Positions 1 through 8,380 of a DNA stretch of 64,000 nucleotides are shown here, piece by piece. The stretch's first letter is position 1; each line of letters opens with the position of its first letter. A model generated the notes under the pieces. It was given only the letters and a program-made list of their open reading frames with translations. It was not told the origin of the DNA and ran no database searches. This DNA comes from Jiella avicenniae. Its GTDB lineage: Bacteria; Pseudomonadota; Alphaproteobacteria; Rhizobiales; Rhizobiaceae. The stretch spans positions 62,001 through 126,000 of the forward strand of contig NZ_JAJUWU010000019.1 of NCBI RefSeq assembly GCF_021390325.1. The letters are read 5' to 3'. Both the position numbers and the translations under genes were made by a program.

Positions 1-2
1 CG

Positions 3-137
3 GTCAAGCTCATGGAGGGGGCGGCGGCCCTCGGCCTGAAGACCGCCAAGCGCGGCGGCTACGGCGCGCCACGCGAAAAGCACCAGGGATTCGCCTATCC
101 GGAAGGCATGGTCGCGCAGGCGAGGGAGCCCGCATGA
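3..137 (+). CDS. C-terminal fragment of an unidentified protein
   Basis: The window opens inside a reading frame whose last 44 codons are visible and which stops with a TGA overlapping the ATG of the next gene (ATGA overlap at 134-137). The overlap says it is co-transcribed and probably translationally coupled with the GNAT, amidohydrolase and amidase genes downstream, so it is likely part of the same catabolic unit. The visible tail ends in FAYPEGMVAQAREPA. It holds no motif that I recognise, and I give no function. Confidence 0.55.
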   Translation, partial: VKLMEGAAALGLKTAKRGGYGAPREKHQGFAYPEGMVAQAREPA

Positions 138-1003
138 GAGCGGTCGAAGCGGGCTCGCCCCGCCTCGACGTCCGCGTCATGAGCGAGGCCGAGGTGGCGC
201 TCGCGGTGGAATGGGCCGCCGCCGAGGGATGGAACCCCGGCCTCTGCGACGCCGAAGCCTTCCGCGCCGCCGATCCCGACGGGTTCCTGATGGCTTTCCT
301 CGACGGCCAGCCGACCGCCGCGATCTCCGTCGTGGCCTATGGCGAAACCCATGGCTTCCTCGGCTTTTTCATCGTCCGTCCGGAGCTACGCGGTCGCGGC
401 ATCGGCTTTTCGCTCTGGCAGGCGGGCATGGCGCGGCTGGCCGGACGCTCCGTCGGTCTCGACGGCGTCGTCGACCAGCAGGCGAATTACGCAAGATCGG
501 GCTTCGTCTTCCGGCATCGGAACGTCCGATACGAAGGCCCGGTGCCGCGTGCCGTCGAGGCGCCCGATGATACGCGGCCGGTGACGCAGGACGATTTCGA
601 GCGACTGGCGCACTTCGACGCCGCTCGTTTCGGCACCGAGCGCCCGCAGTTTCTGGCGGCCTGGCTCGCCGCTCCCGGCCACGTCGCCAGGATCGTCGAG
701 CGACCGGATGGCGCGTCGGCCGGCTATGGCGTCATCCGTCCATGCCGTGTGGGTTTCAAGATCGGGCCGCTCTTCGCAGAGACGCCCGAAATCGCCTCCA
801 GCCTCTTCGATGCGCTGGTGCGCAGCGTCCCGCCCGACGAGGCGGTCGTCCTCGACGTTCCCGAGCCGAACGGCGCCGCCGTCGCCTTGGCGGAGACACG
901 CGGCCTTGCACCGGTCTTCGAGACGGCCCGCATGGTCAGGGGCGCGGCGCCGTCCCTGCCGCTCGACGAGATCTTCGGCGTCACCAGTTTTGAGCTCGGC
1001 TGA
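134..1003 (+). CDS. GNAT family N-acetyltransferase, two-domain
   Basis: A 289-residue protein. The N-terminal half is a GNAT fold, with the acetyl-CoA pyrophosphate loop RGRGIG at residues 86-91 after the strand FLGFFIVRPEL. The C-terminal half (about 150-285) resembles the second domain seen in YitH/HolE-like acetyltransferases: it contains GYGVIRPCRVGFKIGPLFAE and ends in a PEPNGAA...RGL segment. The acceptor is unknown. The gene starts at an ATGA overlap with the preceding frame and ends 25 bases before the amidohydrolase, so it probably belongs to one operon with the two amide-hydrolysing enzymes. The family assignment is firm; the substrate is not. Confidence 0.85.
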   Translation: MRAVEAGSPRLDVRVMSEAEVALAVEWAAAEGWNPGLCDAEAFRAADPDGFLMAFLDGQPTAAISVVAYGETHGFLGFFIVRPELRGRGIGFSLWQAGMARLAGRSVGLDGVVDQQANYARSGFVFRHRNVRYEGPVPRAVEAPDDTRPVTQDDFERLAHFDAARFGTERPQFLAAWLAAPGHVARIVERPDGASAGYGVIRPCRVGFKIGPLFAETPEIASSLFDALVRSVPPDEAVVLDVPEPNGAAVALAETRGLAPVFETARMVRGAAPSLPLDEIFGVTSFELG

Positions 1004-1028
1004 GCGTCCGGCGGGCCAGGCGGAGAGA

Positions 1029-2276
1029 ATGGCGACGTTCGACTTCATCCTCAGAAAGGCCCGGATCGGCGGACGCGACGAGCCGGTCGACATCGGCGTC
1101 GCGAAAGGCCGGATCGCCGCGATCGAGACGGCCCTGCCGCAGGGCGCGCCGGAGCGCCCGGCGAACGGACGGTTCGTCTGCACGGGCCTCGTCGACGCCC
1201 ACATCCATCTCGACAAGGCCGGGATTCTCGGCCGCTGCCCGATCTGCGACGGGACGCTGAAGGAGGCGGTGTCGCTCACCGCCGAAGCCAAGGCCGATTT
1301 CACGCCGCAGGACGTCTACGCGCGGGCCGAGACGGTCCTCGAAGCGGCGATCGTCAACGGCACCGTGGCGATGCGCAGCTTCGTCGAGACCGATCCGCGC
1401 GTCGGCCTCGCCTCCTTCGAAGCGCTCGTCCAGCTGAAGCGCGACCATGCCGCGATGATCGACCTCGACCTCTGTGCCTTCGCGCAGGAGGGGCTCACCC
1501 AGGAGATGGCGACCCACGACCTGCTGATCGCCGCGCTGGAGCAAGGGGCGTCGAGCGTCGGCGGCTGCCCCTATACCGATCCCGATCCGGTCCGGCACAT
1601 CGATCTGATCCTCGACCTCGCCGAGCGGTTCGACGTGCCGGCGGACTTTCACATCGACTTCGATCTCGATCCGGACGGTTCGGACCTTCCGAGCCTGATC
1701 GCGGCGACCCGCCGGCGAGGTCTTCAGGGCCGCGTCTCGATCGGCCATGCCAGCAAGCTGTCGGCGATGGCGCCGGACGAGTTCCAAGACCTCGCGGAGC
1801 AACTCGCCGGGGCGGATATCGGCGTCGTCGTCCTGCCGGCGACGGATCTCTATCTGATGGGTCGCGGCGCCGACCGCCTCGCCCCCCGGGGCATGGCGCG
1901 CGCGGATCTCCTCGCCGCCGCAGGCGTCCGCACCGCGGTCGCCACCAACAACGTCCTCAACCCCTTCACGCCCTTCGGCGACGCCTCGCTGATCCGCATG
2001 GCCAATCTCTTCGCCAACGTCGCGCAGATCGGCGCCGACGAGGAGATCGCCCGGAGCTTTGCCATGGTGAGCGACGGCGCCGCGTCGGTGGTCGGCCTAT
2101 CGCGGCCGTCGGCACCGGCGGTCGGCGCCCCGGCCGATCTCCTCATCCTCGACGCGGCGAGTGCGGTCGATGCGGTCCGCCGCATCGCCCAGCCCGTCGC
2201 CGGCTGGAAGGCCGGCCGGCAGACCTTCGAACGGCCGCTGCCGCGACTGTTTCGCGGCGACGCCGACGGTGGGTGA
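1029..2276 (+). CDS. amidohydrolase family protein, cytosine-deaminase-like
   Basis: A 415-residue metal-dependent hydrolase of the amidohydrolase superfamily. The metal-binding HxH is at residues 58-60 in VDAHIHLDK, and the later metal and catalytic positions lie in ADFHIDFDLD and IGHASKLS. The order and spacing resemble cytosine deaminase and N-isopropylammelide-type enzymes, which deaminate or hydrolyse N-heterocycles. The ATG at 1029 follows GGAGAGA; the open frame extends further upstream, but that stretch is the shadow of the GNAT gene. With the AMI1-like amidase downstream and a TRAP transporter nearby, a role in catabolism of a nitrogen-containing amide or heterocycle is plausible, but the substrate is inferred only from family. 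Confidence 0.82.
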   Translation: MATFDFILRKARIGGRDEPVDIGVAKGRIAAIETALPQGAPERPANGRFVCTGLVDAHIHLDKAGILGRCPICDGTLKEAVSLTAEAKADFTPQDVYARAETVLEAAIVNGTVAMRSFVETDPRVGLASFEALVQLKRDHAAMIDLDLCAFAQEGLTQEMATHDLLIAALEQGASSVGGCPYTDPDPVRHIDLILDLAERFDVPADFHIDFDLDPDGSDLPSLIAATRRRGLQGRVSIGHASKLSAMAPDEFQDLAEQLAGADIGVVVLPATDLYLMGRGADRLAPRGMARADLLAAAGVRTAVATNNVLNPFTPFGDASLIRMANLFANVAQIGADEEIARSFAMVSDGAASVVGLSRPSAPAVGAPADLLILDAASAVDAVRRIAQPVAGWKAGRQTFERPLPRLFRGDADGG

Positions 2277-2360
2277 CGGCCGGCCACGGCGGCGGTCCGA
2301 CGTCCTTCCCGCCGCCACTTCCCATCCTCGTCTTCCATCCCCATGAAAGGTTGCCCTCAG

Positions 2361-3533
2361 ATGCTCATCGACGCCGATCCGGTCCGTGCCTTCATGCCCT
2401 ATCCGGCGGTCGCCGTGCCGTCCGCCGAAGCCGGGCCGCTGGCTGGGCTGCGACTGGCGGTCAAGGATCTCTTCGCGGTCGCGGGCTACCGGACGAGCTG
2501 GGGCTGCCCGACGAAGCTCGCCATGAGCGAGGCCGAGAGCGGGACGGCTCCGGCCGTGCAGGCGCTGCTCGATGCCGGCGCGAACTTCGTCGGCAAGACC
2601 CATACCGACGAACTCGCCTGGGCGCTCTACGGGCTGAACGCCCATTTCGGCGCGCCGATCAATCCGGCGGCGCCGGACCGCATTCCCGGCGGCTCGTCGT
2701 CGGGTTCGGCCGCGGCCGTCGCCGCGGGCCTCGCGGACATCGGCATCGGCACGGACACCGGCGGTTCGGTGCGGGCGCCGGCGAGCTTCTGCGGTCTGTG
2801 GGGCATCCGGCCGACCCACGGGCGGGCGTCGCTCGCGGGCTGCATGGAACTCGCCGCGAGCTTCGACACCGCCGGGCTCTTCGCCAGGGATGCCGGGACG
2901 CTGGAGCGCGCGGCGGCGGTTCTGCTCGGGCCGGACGTTGCCGACGCGCCGGCCGAGCCGCGCTGGCTGATGCCCGTCGACATGGTGGCGCGACTGGGTC
3001 CCGAACAGCGTGCGATCTACGACGCGTCCTTCGGGTCCCTCGTGGCCGAGCCGGTCTCGGTCTATCCCGACGGCGGAGCCGAGGCGCTCTACGACGGCTT
3101 CCGCGTCCTGCAGAGCTGCGATGCCAAGCGCTCCATCCTGCCCTTCATCGATGCGACGGGGATGCCGCTCGCCGCCGGCCTCGACGAACGCGTCGCTTTC
3201 GCGCGGGGGCTGACCGAGGCCGACGAGGCGGCCGCCAATGCCGTGCGGGAGCCCTTCGCCGCCGCCATGGACGCGATTCTCGGTGCCGACGGCGTGTTGC
3301 TGGCGCCGGTGGTGCACGACGCGCCGTTCCGGCGCGACGCCGGGCGGGCGGTGTTCGATGCCTTCCGGCACGAGGCGATGAAACTCCTTGCCGTCGCCGG
3401 CATGGCCCGGCTGCCGCAGGTCGTCTTCCCGGCCGGCACCCTCGACGGGGCGCCGTTCGGCCTGTCGCTGATCGGGCCGCGCGGCTCCGATCGCCGGCTG
3501 CTGGAAATTGCCGGTCGCTTCTTCCGGCGGTAG
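2361..3533 (+). CDS. amidase-signature hydrolase, AMI1-like
   Basis: About 390 residues. The amidase-signature triad is visible: Lys35 in RLAVKDLF, the cis-Ser in GGSSSGS (about residue 112) and the nucleophile Ser in TDTGGSVR (about residue 135). The wording GKTHTDELAWALYGLN and GIRPTHGR resembles plant AMI1 (indole-3-acetamide hydrolase) and its bacterial relatives. An ATG at 2343 would add six residues; 2361 is preferred because AAAGG lies about 10 bases upstream. It would release ammonia and a carboxylate from an amide. It lies 66-84 bases after the amidohydrolase gene on the same strand and probably works in the same pathway. Confidence 0.85.
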   Translation: MLIDADPVRAFMPYPAVAVPSAEAGPLAGLRLAVKDLFAVAGYRTSWGCPTKLAMSEAESGTAPAVQALLDAGANFVGKTHTDELAWALYGLNAHFGAPINPAAPDRIPGGSSSGSAAAVAAGLADIGIGTDTGGSVRAPASFCGLWGIRPTHGRASLAGCMELAASFDTAGLFARDAGTLERAAAVLLGPDVADAPAEPRWLMPVDMVARLGPEQRAIYDASFGSLVAEPVSVYPDGGAEALYDGFRVLQSCDAKRSILPFIDATGMPLAAGLDERVAFARGLTEADEAAANAVREPFAAAMDAILGADGVLLAPVVHDAPFRRDAGRAVFDAFRHEAMKLLAVAGMARLPQVVFPAGTLDGAPFGLSLIGPRGSDRRLLEIAGRFFRR

Positions 3534-3602
3534 ATCACCGAGGGCCTGTGTCGGAGCGGCGTTCTTCGCTAGGATCGCGCGCAGAACGACGATCGAGACG
3601 AG

Positions 3603-5360
3603 ATGGCGAGCAGGCGAGGGATCAGAGAGCGGTTTCGGCGCGTCCGGCTGGGCGCGGCGCTGGTGGTGACAGGCCTGTCTCTCGCCGCGATCTGGCTGGT
3701 CGCCGGCATCCAGGCCGATGCCGCGCGGATCGCGGTCGGCCGCGAGGCCGCCGAGACGCTCGCCGTGCAGCGCGAGACGCTGACCGGCGTTCTGGACAAA
3801 TACCGGCTGCTGCCGCCGCTCCTGTCCCGTCAGCACGACGTCGCCGCGCTGTTTCGCCAGGAGCCCGACACCGGCGAGCGCATGCGCGCACGGGCAAAGG
3901 CGCGGGAGGTGGCGAGCCTGTCCGGCGCCAAGGACGTCGCCTTCCTCTATCCCGACGGCGAGGTTCTCGCCTCCGCCCACGGTTTCTTCCTCGACCGCTC
4001 GCCCGACCGGGAAGCGCTGATCGAGGCCGTCCGCCAGGGCCGGCTCGGCCGCGCCGCCATCGCGATCGACAGCGACGAGCGCGCCTACGCCTTCGCGTCG
4101 GGCGTCCGCGACGACTTGAGGCTGACCGGGATCGTCGTCGTCTATGTCGGTTTCGACGAAATCGAGGCGACGTGGTCGTTGTCGACCAATCCGATCTTCG
4201 TCACCGATCCGGCGGGGACGATCTTTCTCACCAACCAGCCGCAATGGCGGCTGCGGCCCCTGCATGAGATCGCCGACGACGGGCTGCCAGAGCGGCGCTT
4301 CAAGGTCGGGGCGATGGCCGTTCCCTATCTCGATCTCGTTCGCGATCTGCCGCTTCTCGACTGGCGGCTGCACGTCCTCGCCGACGCCCGGCCGGTGATG
4401 GAGGCGCAGCTGACCGGCGGTCTGATGGCGGCGCTGGCGGCGCTGCTGGCCGCAGCCCTCGTCGCCCTCGTCGTCTGGCGGCGGGAGCGCGCCGTGCTCG
4501 GCCGGCGGGCCGAGCGGGTGGCGGCGCTGCGGCTCGAACGGTTGGTGCGCGACCGCACCCGGGCCCTCAATGCCACCAACCGCTCGCTGTCGTCGGAAAT
4601 CGCCGAGCGGCGCCAGGCCGAGGAAAGGCTGCGCAAGGCCCAGGCCGATCTCGTCCAGGCCGCCAAGCTCGCCGCGCTCGGCCAGATGTCGGCGGCGCTC
4701 AGCCACGAGTTCAACCAGCCGCTGGCGGCGATCGCCACCTATGCGGAGAATGCCGGCGAGTTTCTCGCCCGCGGCCGGGACGACCTCGCGGGCGACAATC
4801 TGAAGCGCATCGGCCAGATGGTGGAGCGCATGGCCGAGCTGTCGCGCACGCTCCTGTCCTTCGCGCGCAAGCCGGGGACGAGCACCATGCCGGTGCCGCT
4901 CGCGGCGGTGCTCGACGAGGCGATGATCCTCGTCGGCCCCCGCGCCCGCAAGGAAGGCGTCGCGCTCGTCGTCGACGAGCGGCTGCGGGCGATCGACGTC
5001 GTCGGCGGGCGGACTCGGCTGTCGCAGATCTTCGTCAACCTCGCGAACAACGCCATCGACGCGCTGGCCGGGCGACCGGGCGCCGAGATCCGCGTCGAAC
5101 TGGAGGGGGCCGGCGACGTCGTCGTCGTGCTGGTGTCTGACAACGGCCCCGGAATTCCGGCGGAGATCGGCGGCACGGTGTTCGAGCCGTTCTTCACCAC
5201 CAAGGAGGTGGGATCGGGTATCGGCATCGGCCTGTCGATCGCCTACAGCATCGCCAGGGATTTTGGCGGCAGCATCGCGCTGCGCGACGGCCCGCAGGGC
5301 GGCTGCGTCTTCGCCGTCTCGCTGCGGGCCGCCGCGGCCGGGCGCCAGGCGGCGGAGTGA
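3603..5360 (+). CDS. dctB: DctB-type sensor histidine kinase
   Basis: A 585-residue membrane kinase. TM1 is at about 16-36, followed by a roughly 230-residue periplasmic sensor of the double-PAS DctB type, TM2 at about 270-292, and a coiled coil rich in RLVRDRTRALN / AERRQAEERL. The H-box ALSHEFNQPLAAI has its phospho-accepting His near residue 368. The N box (NLANNAID) and G boxes (DNGPGIP, GIGIGLSIAY) make up the ATPase domain. DctB kinases sense C4-dicarboxylates or other TRAP substrates and phosphorylate DctD-like regulators. The next gene is such a regulator, 7 bases downstream. The ligand is unknown; the nearby TRAP operon suggests its substrate. Confidence 0.85.
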   Translation: MASRRGIRERFRRVRLGAALVVTGLSLAAIWLVAGIQADAARIAVGREAAETLAVQRETLTGVLDKYRLLPPLLSRQHDVAALFRQEPDTGERMRARAKAREVASLSGAKDVAFLYPDGEVLASAHGFFLDRSPDREALIEAVRQGRLGRAAIAIDSDERAYAFASGVRDDLRLTGIVVVYVGFDEIEATWSLSTNPIFVTDPAGTIFLTNQPQWRLRPLHEIADDGLPERRFKVGAMAVPYLDLVRDLPLLDWRLHVLADARPVMEAQLTGGLMAALAALLAAALVALVVWRRERAVLGRRAERVAALRLERLVRDRTRALNATNRSLSSEIAERRQAEERLRKAQADLVQAAKLAALGQMSAALSHEFNQPLAAIATYAENAGEFLARGRDDLAGDNLKRIGQMVERMAELSRTLLSFARKPGTSTMPVPLAAVLDEAMILVGPRARKEGVALVVDERLRAIDVVGGRTRLSQIFVNLANNAIDALAGRPGAEIRVELEGAGDVVVVLVSDNGPGIPAEIGGTVFEPFFTTKEVGSGIGIGLSIAYSIARDFGGSIALRDGPQGGCVFAVSLRAAAAGRQAAE

Positions 5361-5367
5361 GGGTTTC

Positions 5368-6759
5368 GTGGCAGAGGATTTCGAACGGGCGGTCGTTCAC
5401 CTGATCGAGGACGACGAGGATCTGCGCCATGCCCTGGAGCAGGGGCTGGAACTCGGCGGCTTTTCCGTCTCGCCCCATCGCACGACCGAGGAGGTGCTGA
5501 CGCGGATCGGCACCGAATCCTATGCGGTGATCGTCAGCGATATCCGCATGCCCGGCATGGACGGGCTGTCCTTTCTCAAGGCGGCGCTTTCGATCGACCC
5601 GACGATGCCGGTCATCCTCATCACCGGCCATGGCGACGTGCAGATGGCGGTCGATGCGATGCGCGCCGGCGCCTACGACTTCATCGAGAAGCCGTTTTCG
5701 GTCTCGCGGCTGATGGCGGTGGCCGAGCGGGCGCTGGAAAAACGCCGGCTCGTCCTCGAAAACCGCATCCTGCGCTCGACACTCGACGGGGGCGACGAAC
5801 TCGCCGGGCGCCTCGTCGGGCGCACGCCCGGCATCCAGCGGCTGCGCCAGCAGATCCAGGCGCTCGCCGACACCGACGTGGACGTCCTCGTCCTCGGCGA
5901 GACCGGCACGGGCAAGGAGGTCGTGGCCCGGGCGCTGCATGATTGCGGCGGCCGGGCGAAGGGCAATTTCGTCGCCATCAACTGCGCGGCGCTGCCGGCC
6001 GACATCATCGAATCGGAGCTGTTCGGCCACGAACCCGGCGCCTTCACCGGTGCGGCGAAGCAGCGGATCGGCAAGCTCGAACACGCCAATCGCGGCACGA
6101 TCTTTCTCGACGAGATCGAATCCATGCCGCTCGACCTGCAGGCCAAGCTCCTGCGCGCCATCGAGACCCGTTCCGTGGAGCGCCTCGGCTCCAACCGGCC
6201 GATCCCGCTCGACGTCCGCTTCGTCGCCGCGACCAAGACCGACCTCGCCGAGGCGGGGCTCCGCGGGCGCTTCCGCCTCGATCTCTATTACCGCCTCAAC
6301 GTCGTCACCCTGACCATCCCGCCTTTGCGGGAGCGCCGCGAGGACGTGCCGCTGCTGTTCTTCCATCTCGCCCGCGAAGCCCGGGCACGCTTTCGCCGCG
6401 AGATCCCGGCGGTCGGCCACGCGCTGGAGATGCAGCTGATGGGCAGAGACTGGCCCGGCAACGTCCGCGAACTCAGGAACTATGCCGACCGCTTCGTCCT
6501 CGGCATGTGGCCGGGCTTCGAAGAGGACGAAGGGCAGGGGCCGCGGCAAGCCGCCGGGCCGGCGACAGGCGGGAACGGCGCCTCCGGATCGCTGTCCGAT
6601 CGCCTCGCGGCCTACGAGCGCTCCGTCATCGAGGCCGAACTCGCCCGCAATGGCGGCGCCCTGAAGCCGACCTACGAGGCGCTGCAGATCTCCCGCAAGG
6701 GCCTCTACGACAAGATCAGGAGGCTCGGGATCGAAGGCGGCGACGGGTTGGAGGATTGA
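5368..6759 (+). CDS. dctD: DctD-type sigma-54-dependent response regulator
   Basis: A 463-residue three-domain activator. The receiver (1-125) has its phosphorylation site at Asp58 in SDIRMPGMDG. The AAA+ domain (about 140-370) has Walker A GETGTGKE, the sigma-54-contacting loop GAFTGA and Walker B IFLDEIE. A Fis-type helix-turn-helix sits at about 420-460 (ALKPTYEALQISRKGLYDKI). The start is taken as GTG 5368, since GGAGTGAGGG lies just upstream and a longer frame would run through the kinase gene. It should remodel RNA polymerase-sigma54 at -24/-12 promoters. A textbook promoter of that kind precedes the TRAP operon at 8158-8173. Confidence 0.9.
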   Translation: MAEDFERAVVHLIEDDEDLRHALEQGLELGGFSVSPHRTTEEVLTRIGTESYAVIVSDIRMPGMDGLSFLKAALSIDPTMPVILITGHGDVQMAVDAMRAGAYDFIEKPFSVSRLMAVAERALEKRRLVLENRILRSTLDGGDELAGRLVGRTPGIQRLRQQIQALADTDVDVLVLGETGTGKEVVARALHDCGGRAKGNFVAINCAALPADIIESELFGHEPGAFTGAAKQRIGKLEHANRGTIFLDEIESMPLDLQAKLLRAIETRSVERLGSNRPIPLDVRFVAATKTDLAEAGLRGRFRLDLYYRLNVVTLTIPPLRERREDVPLLFFHLAREARARFRREIPAVGHALEMQLMGRDWPGNVRELRNYADRFVLGMWPGFEEDEGQGPRQAAGPATGGNGASGSLSDRLAAYERSVIEAELARNGGALKPTYEALQISRKGLYDKIRRLGIEGGDGLED

Positions 6760-6931
6760 GGTGGAGGTCATGCAGAGCGTGAGAGAGGATGCGGTGAAGG
6801 TGTTTCGAGCGTTCGGTAAACGGCAACTGGGACCGCTTGCCCGTCTCGGAGCGAAAACACTCGCGTTGAACGCCAAGAAAGAGTCTTTATGTTAAACGAA
6901 ATCCGAAACGGTTGAACAAGGAGGCTGTGAA

Positions 6932-7327
6932 ATGACGAAGAGCCACCGGACGTCCGGTTCGGGCATGGCATCCGGGGGAATTGGGAAGCGCGGCCGTCCC
7001 GCCGAGACCGAGGTCAGTGGCCATCGAGTCATCGGCGAGCCGGTTGTCGATGAAGACCGTCTCGTTCGGCCAATCAGGAGCGGCAAAATGGTCGAGGCCG
7101 TCATGCAAGCCGCGACTGACGAAGGTCTTACCGTGGCCAAGGACGGACGCATCGCGGGCCGCATTAGCAGCGAACTGATCGCGAAGGCGAAGGCCAAGAC
7201 GGGGCTTACCTCCGACACCGAGCTTCTGGAATTCGCGCTGGCGACCGTCGCGATCGAGGACGACTTCGCCGAAGCCTTCCATGCCGTGCGCGGAACGATC
7301 GATCCCACCATCGACTTCGGATCCTGA
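6932..7327 (+). CDS. putative antitoxin of a PIN-type toxin-antitoxin pair
   Basis: A 131-residue protein with a disordered basic N-terminus and a compact helical middle (RISSELIAKAKAKTGLTSDTELLEFALATVAIED). That middle looks like a ribbon-helix-helix-like segment, followed by an acidic tail that could wrap a toxin. AAGGAGG at 6917-6923 is a strong ribosome site for ATG 6932. It is followed after 4 bases by a PIN-domain gene, the usual antitoxin-toxin arrangement. I recognise no named antitoxin family, so the call rests on size, fold hints and neighbour. The pair sits between the DctBD genes and the TRAP operon they probably regulate, which suggests a later insertion. Confidence 0.6.
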   Translation: MTKSHRTSGSGMASGGIGKRGRPAETEVSGHRVIGEPVVDEDRLVRPIRSGKMVEAVMQAATDEGLTVAKDGRIAGRISSELIAKAKAKTGLTSDTELLEFALATVAIEDDFAEAFHAVRGTIDPTIDFGS

Positions 7328-7331
7328 CTTC

Positions 7332-7901
7332 GTGGGCTTCGACTTCGGCACGGCGGAGCGTGTCAAGAAGATCGACCCGGGCCGGACGCTTGCCCGACGC
7401 CCGGACGACCGGTTGCCTTACCTTGGAGACGAGGCCGTCGCCGGCGGTCCGCTGCTCCTCGATACCTGTGTCTACGTCGACCAGATGAAGGGCATCGCCC
7501 CCGACGCTGTCGACAGGCTGATGGACATCCGGATCGTCAACCATTCCATGGTCGCGATAGGGGAGTTGATGTTCGGCCTCGGGCAACTCCGTGAGGACGA
7601 TCGGCGCACTCCGGTGGTGAAGGCCGCGGTCGAGCGGCTCGTTCGGGGGATGCCGGAGCACCGCCAGCTCTTGCCGGACGCCGATGTGATGGGCCGGGCC
7701 GCGGTCCTCGCCGGTATTCTCGCGCGCACCCAGAGCTATGCCAATGACGACAAGATGAAAGCGTGGAACGACTGCATCTTGTGCCTTCAGGCGGAGAAGT
7801 TCGGACTTACGCTGTTGACGGCCAACGTAGCCGAGTTCGACATCCTGCTCCAACTCCGCCCCCAGTGCCGGGTGCTTCTGTACCGTTCCGCCGCATCATG
7901 A
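7332..7901 (+). CDS. PIN-domain protein, VapC-like toxin
   Basis: About 189 residues from GTG 7332. An ATG at 7281 inside the upstream gene would give 206 residues and is also possible. PIN-domain acidic residues are visible: Asp in PLLLDTCVYVDQ, Glu in AIGELMFGLG, Asp in KAWNDCILCLQAEK, and the closing strand LLTANVAEFDIL. VapC-type PIN proteins are Mg2+-dependent RNases held inactive by their antitoxin. The preceding gene has the right size and spacing for that partner. The protein is longer than a typical 130-residue VapC, with extra N-terminal residues before the first catalytic Asp. The target RNA is unknown. Confidence 0.72.
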   Translation: MGFDFGTAERVKKIDPGRTLARRPDDRLPYLGDEAVAGGPLLLDTCVYVDQMKGIAPDAVDRLMDIRIVNHSMVAIGELMFGLGQLREDDRRTPVVKAAVERLVRGMPEHRQLLPDADVMGRAAVLAGILARTQSYANDDKMKAWNDCILCLQAEKFGLTLLTANVAEFDILLQLRPQCRVLLYRSAAS

Positions 7902-8157
7902 CGGGCCACGTCGCAAACCCGGCCGGCTCCGCGCGAGATCATCGCGTGGATGGGCGGGCGCCTTGGGGATCCAAGCGCCGGTTCGCTATTTCATAACAGT
8001 GACGGACCATGTCACCGCCGGCACCCATCCGCATCTCGATGATGGGTAGCTGACGATACGCCGTGTCGGTTTCCCGTACATGTGCTCTCGGCCCTCGGCT
8101 GGTCGCCACGCCCCGTGGCCAGCGGGTCGCGGCATTTTCGCTGCGTTTCGTCCGGGC
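7902..8157 (+). other. intergenic region upstream of the TRAP promoter
   Basis: No convincing gene. The stretch holds an inverted repeat GTGAC-N7-GTCAC at 7999-8015, about 150 bases upstream of the sigma-54 promoter. That distance suits an enhancer site for a DctD-like activator, though the repeat is short and single, so this is only a suggestion. Small open frames here on both strands lack ribosome sites. Confidence 0.35.
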
Positions 8158-8173
8158 TGGCACGCCGCTTGCT
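8158..8173 (+). promoter_or_regulatory. sigma-54 (RpoN) promoter of the TRAP operon
   Basis: TGGCACGCCGCTTGCT matches the -24/-12 consensus TGGCAC-N5-TTGCW exactly, with the invariant GG at 8159-8160 and GC at 8171-8172. Transcription would start near 8184 and leave a leader of almost 200 bases before dctP (ATG 8381). A DctD-type activator is encoded 1.4 kb upstream, which gives the site a ready regulator. Confidence 0.8.
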
Positions 8174-8380
8174 CATCATGCGTCGTCGCGACGGCGGGAG
8201 GCGCTGCGGCGGAGGACGTGTCCGTCACGGACCCGTCGAACGGGCGTGCCCGAGGCATGTCGGCAGTTCGCTCCCGCAAACCGGAGCATTCCGGCGCCGC
8301 GTCGCGGTCCGCCATTCGGCGGATTGCAGCATCGTCCAATTCACGCGGGCCGAAACGGTCCGCCGCGGAGGAGAACACGC

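Noticed and set aside
7986-8378. 130-codon minus-strand frame upstream of dctP
   Set aside because: It covers the sigma-54 promoter and leader, has no ribosome site and shows no recognisable sequence.
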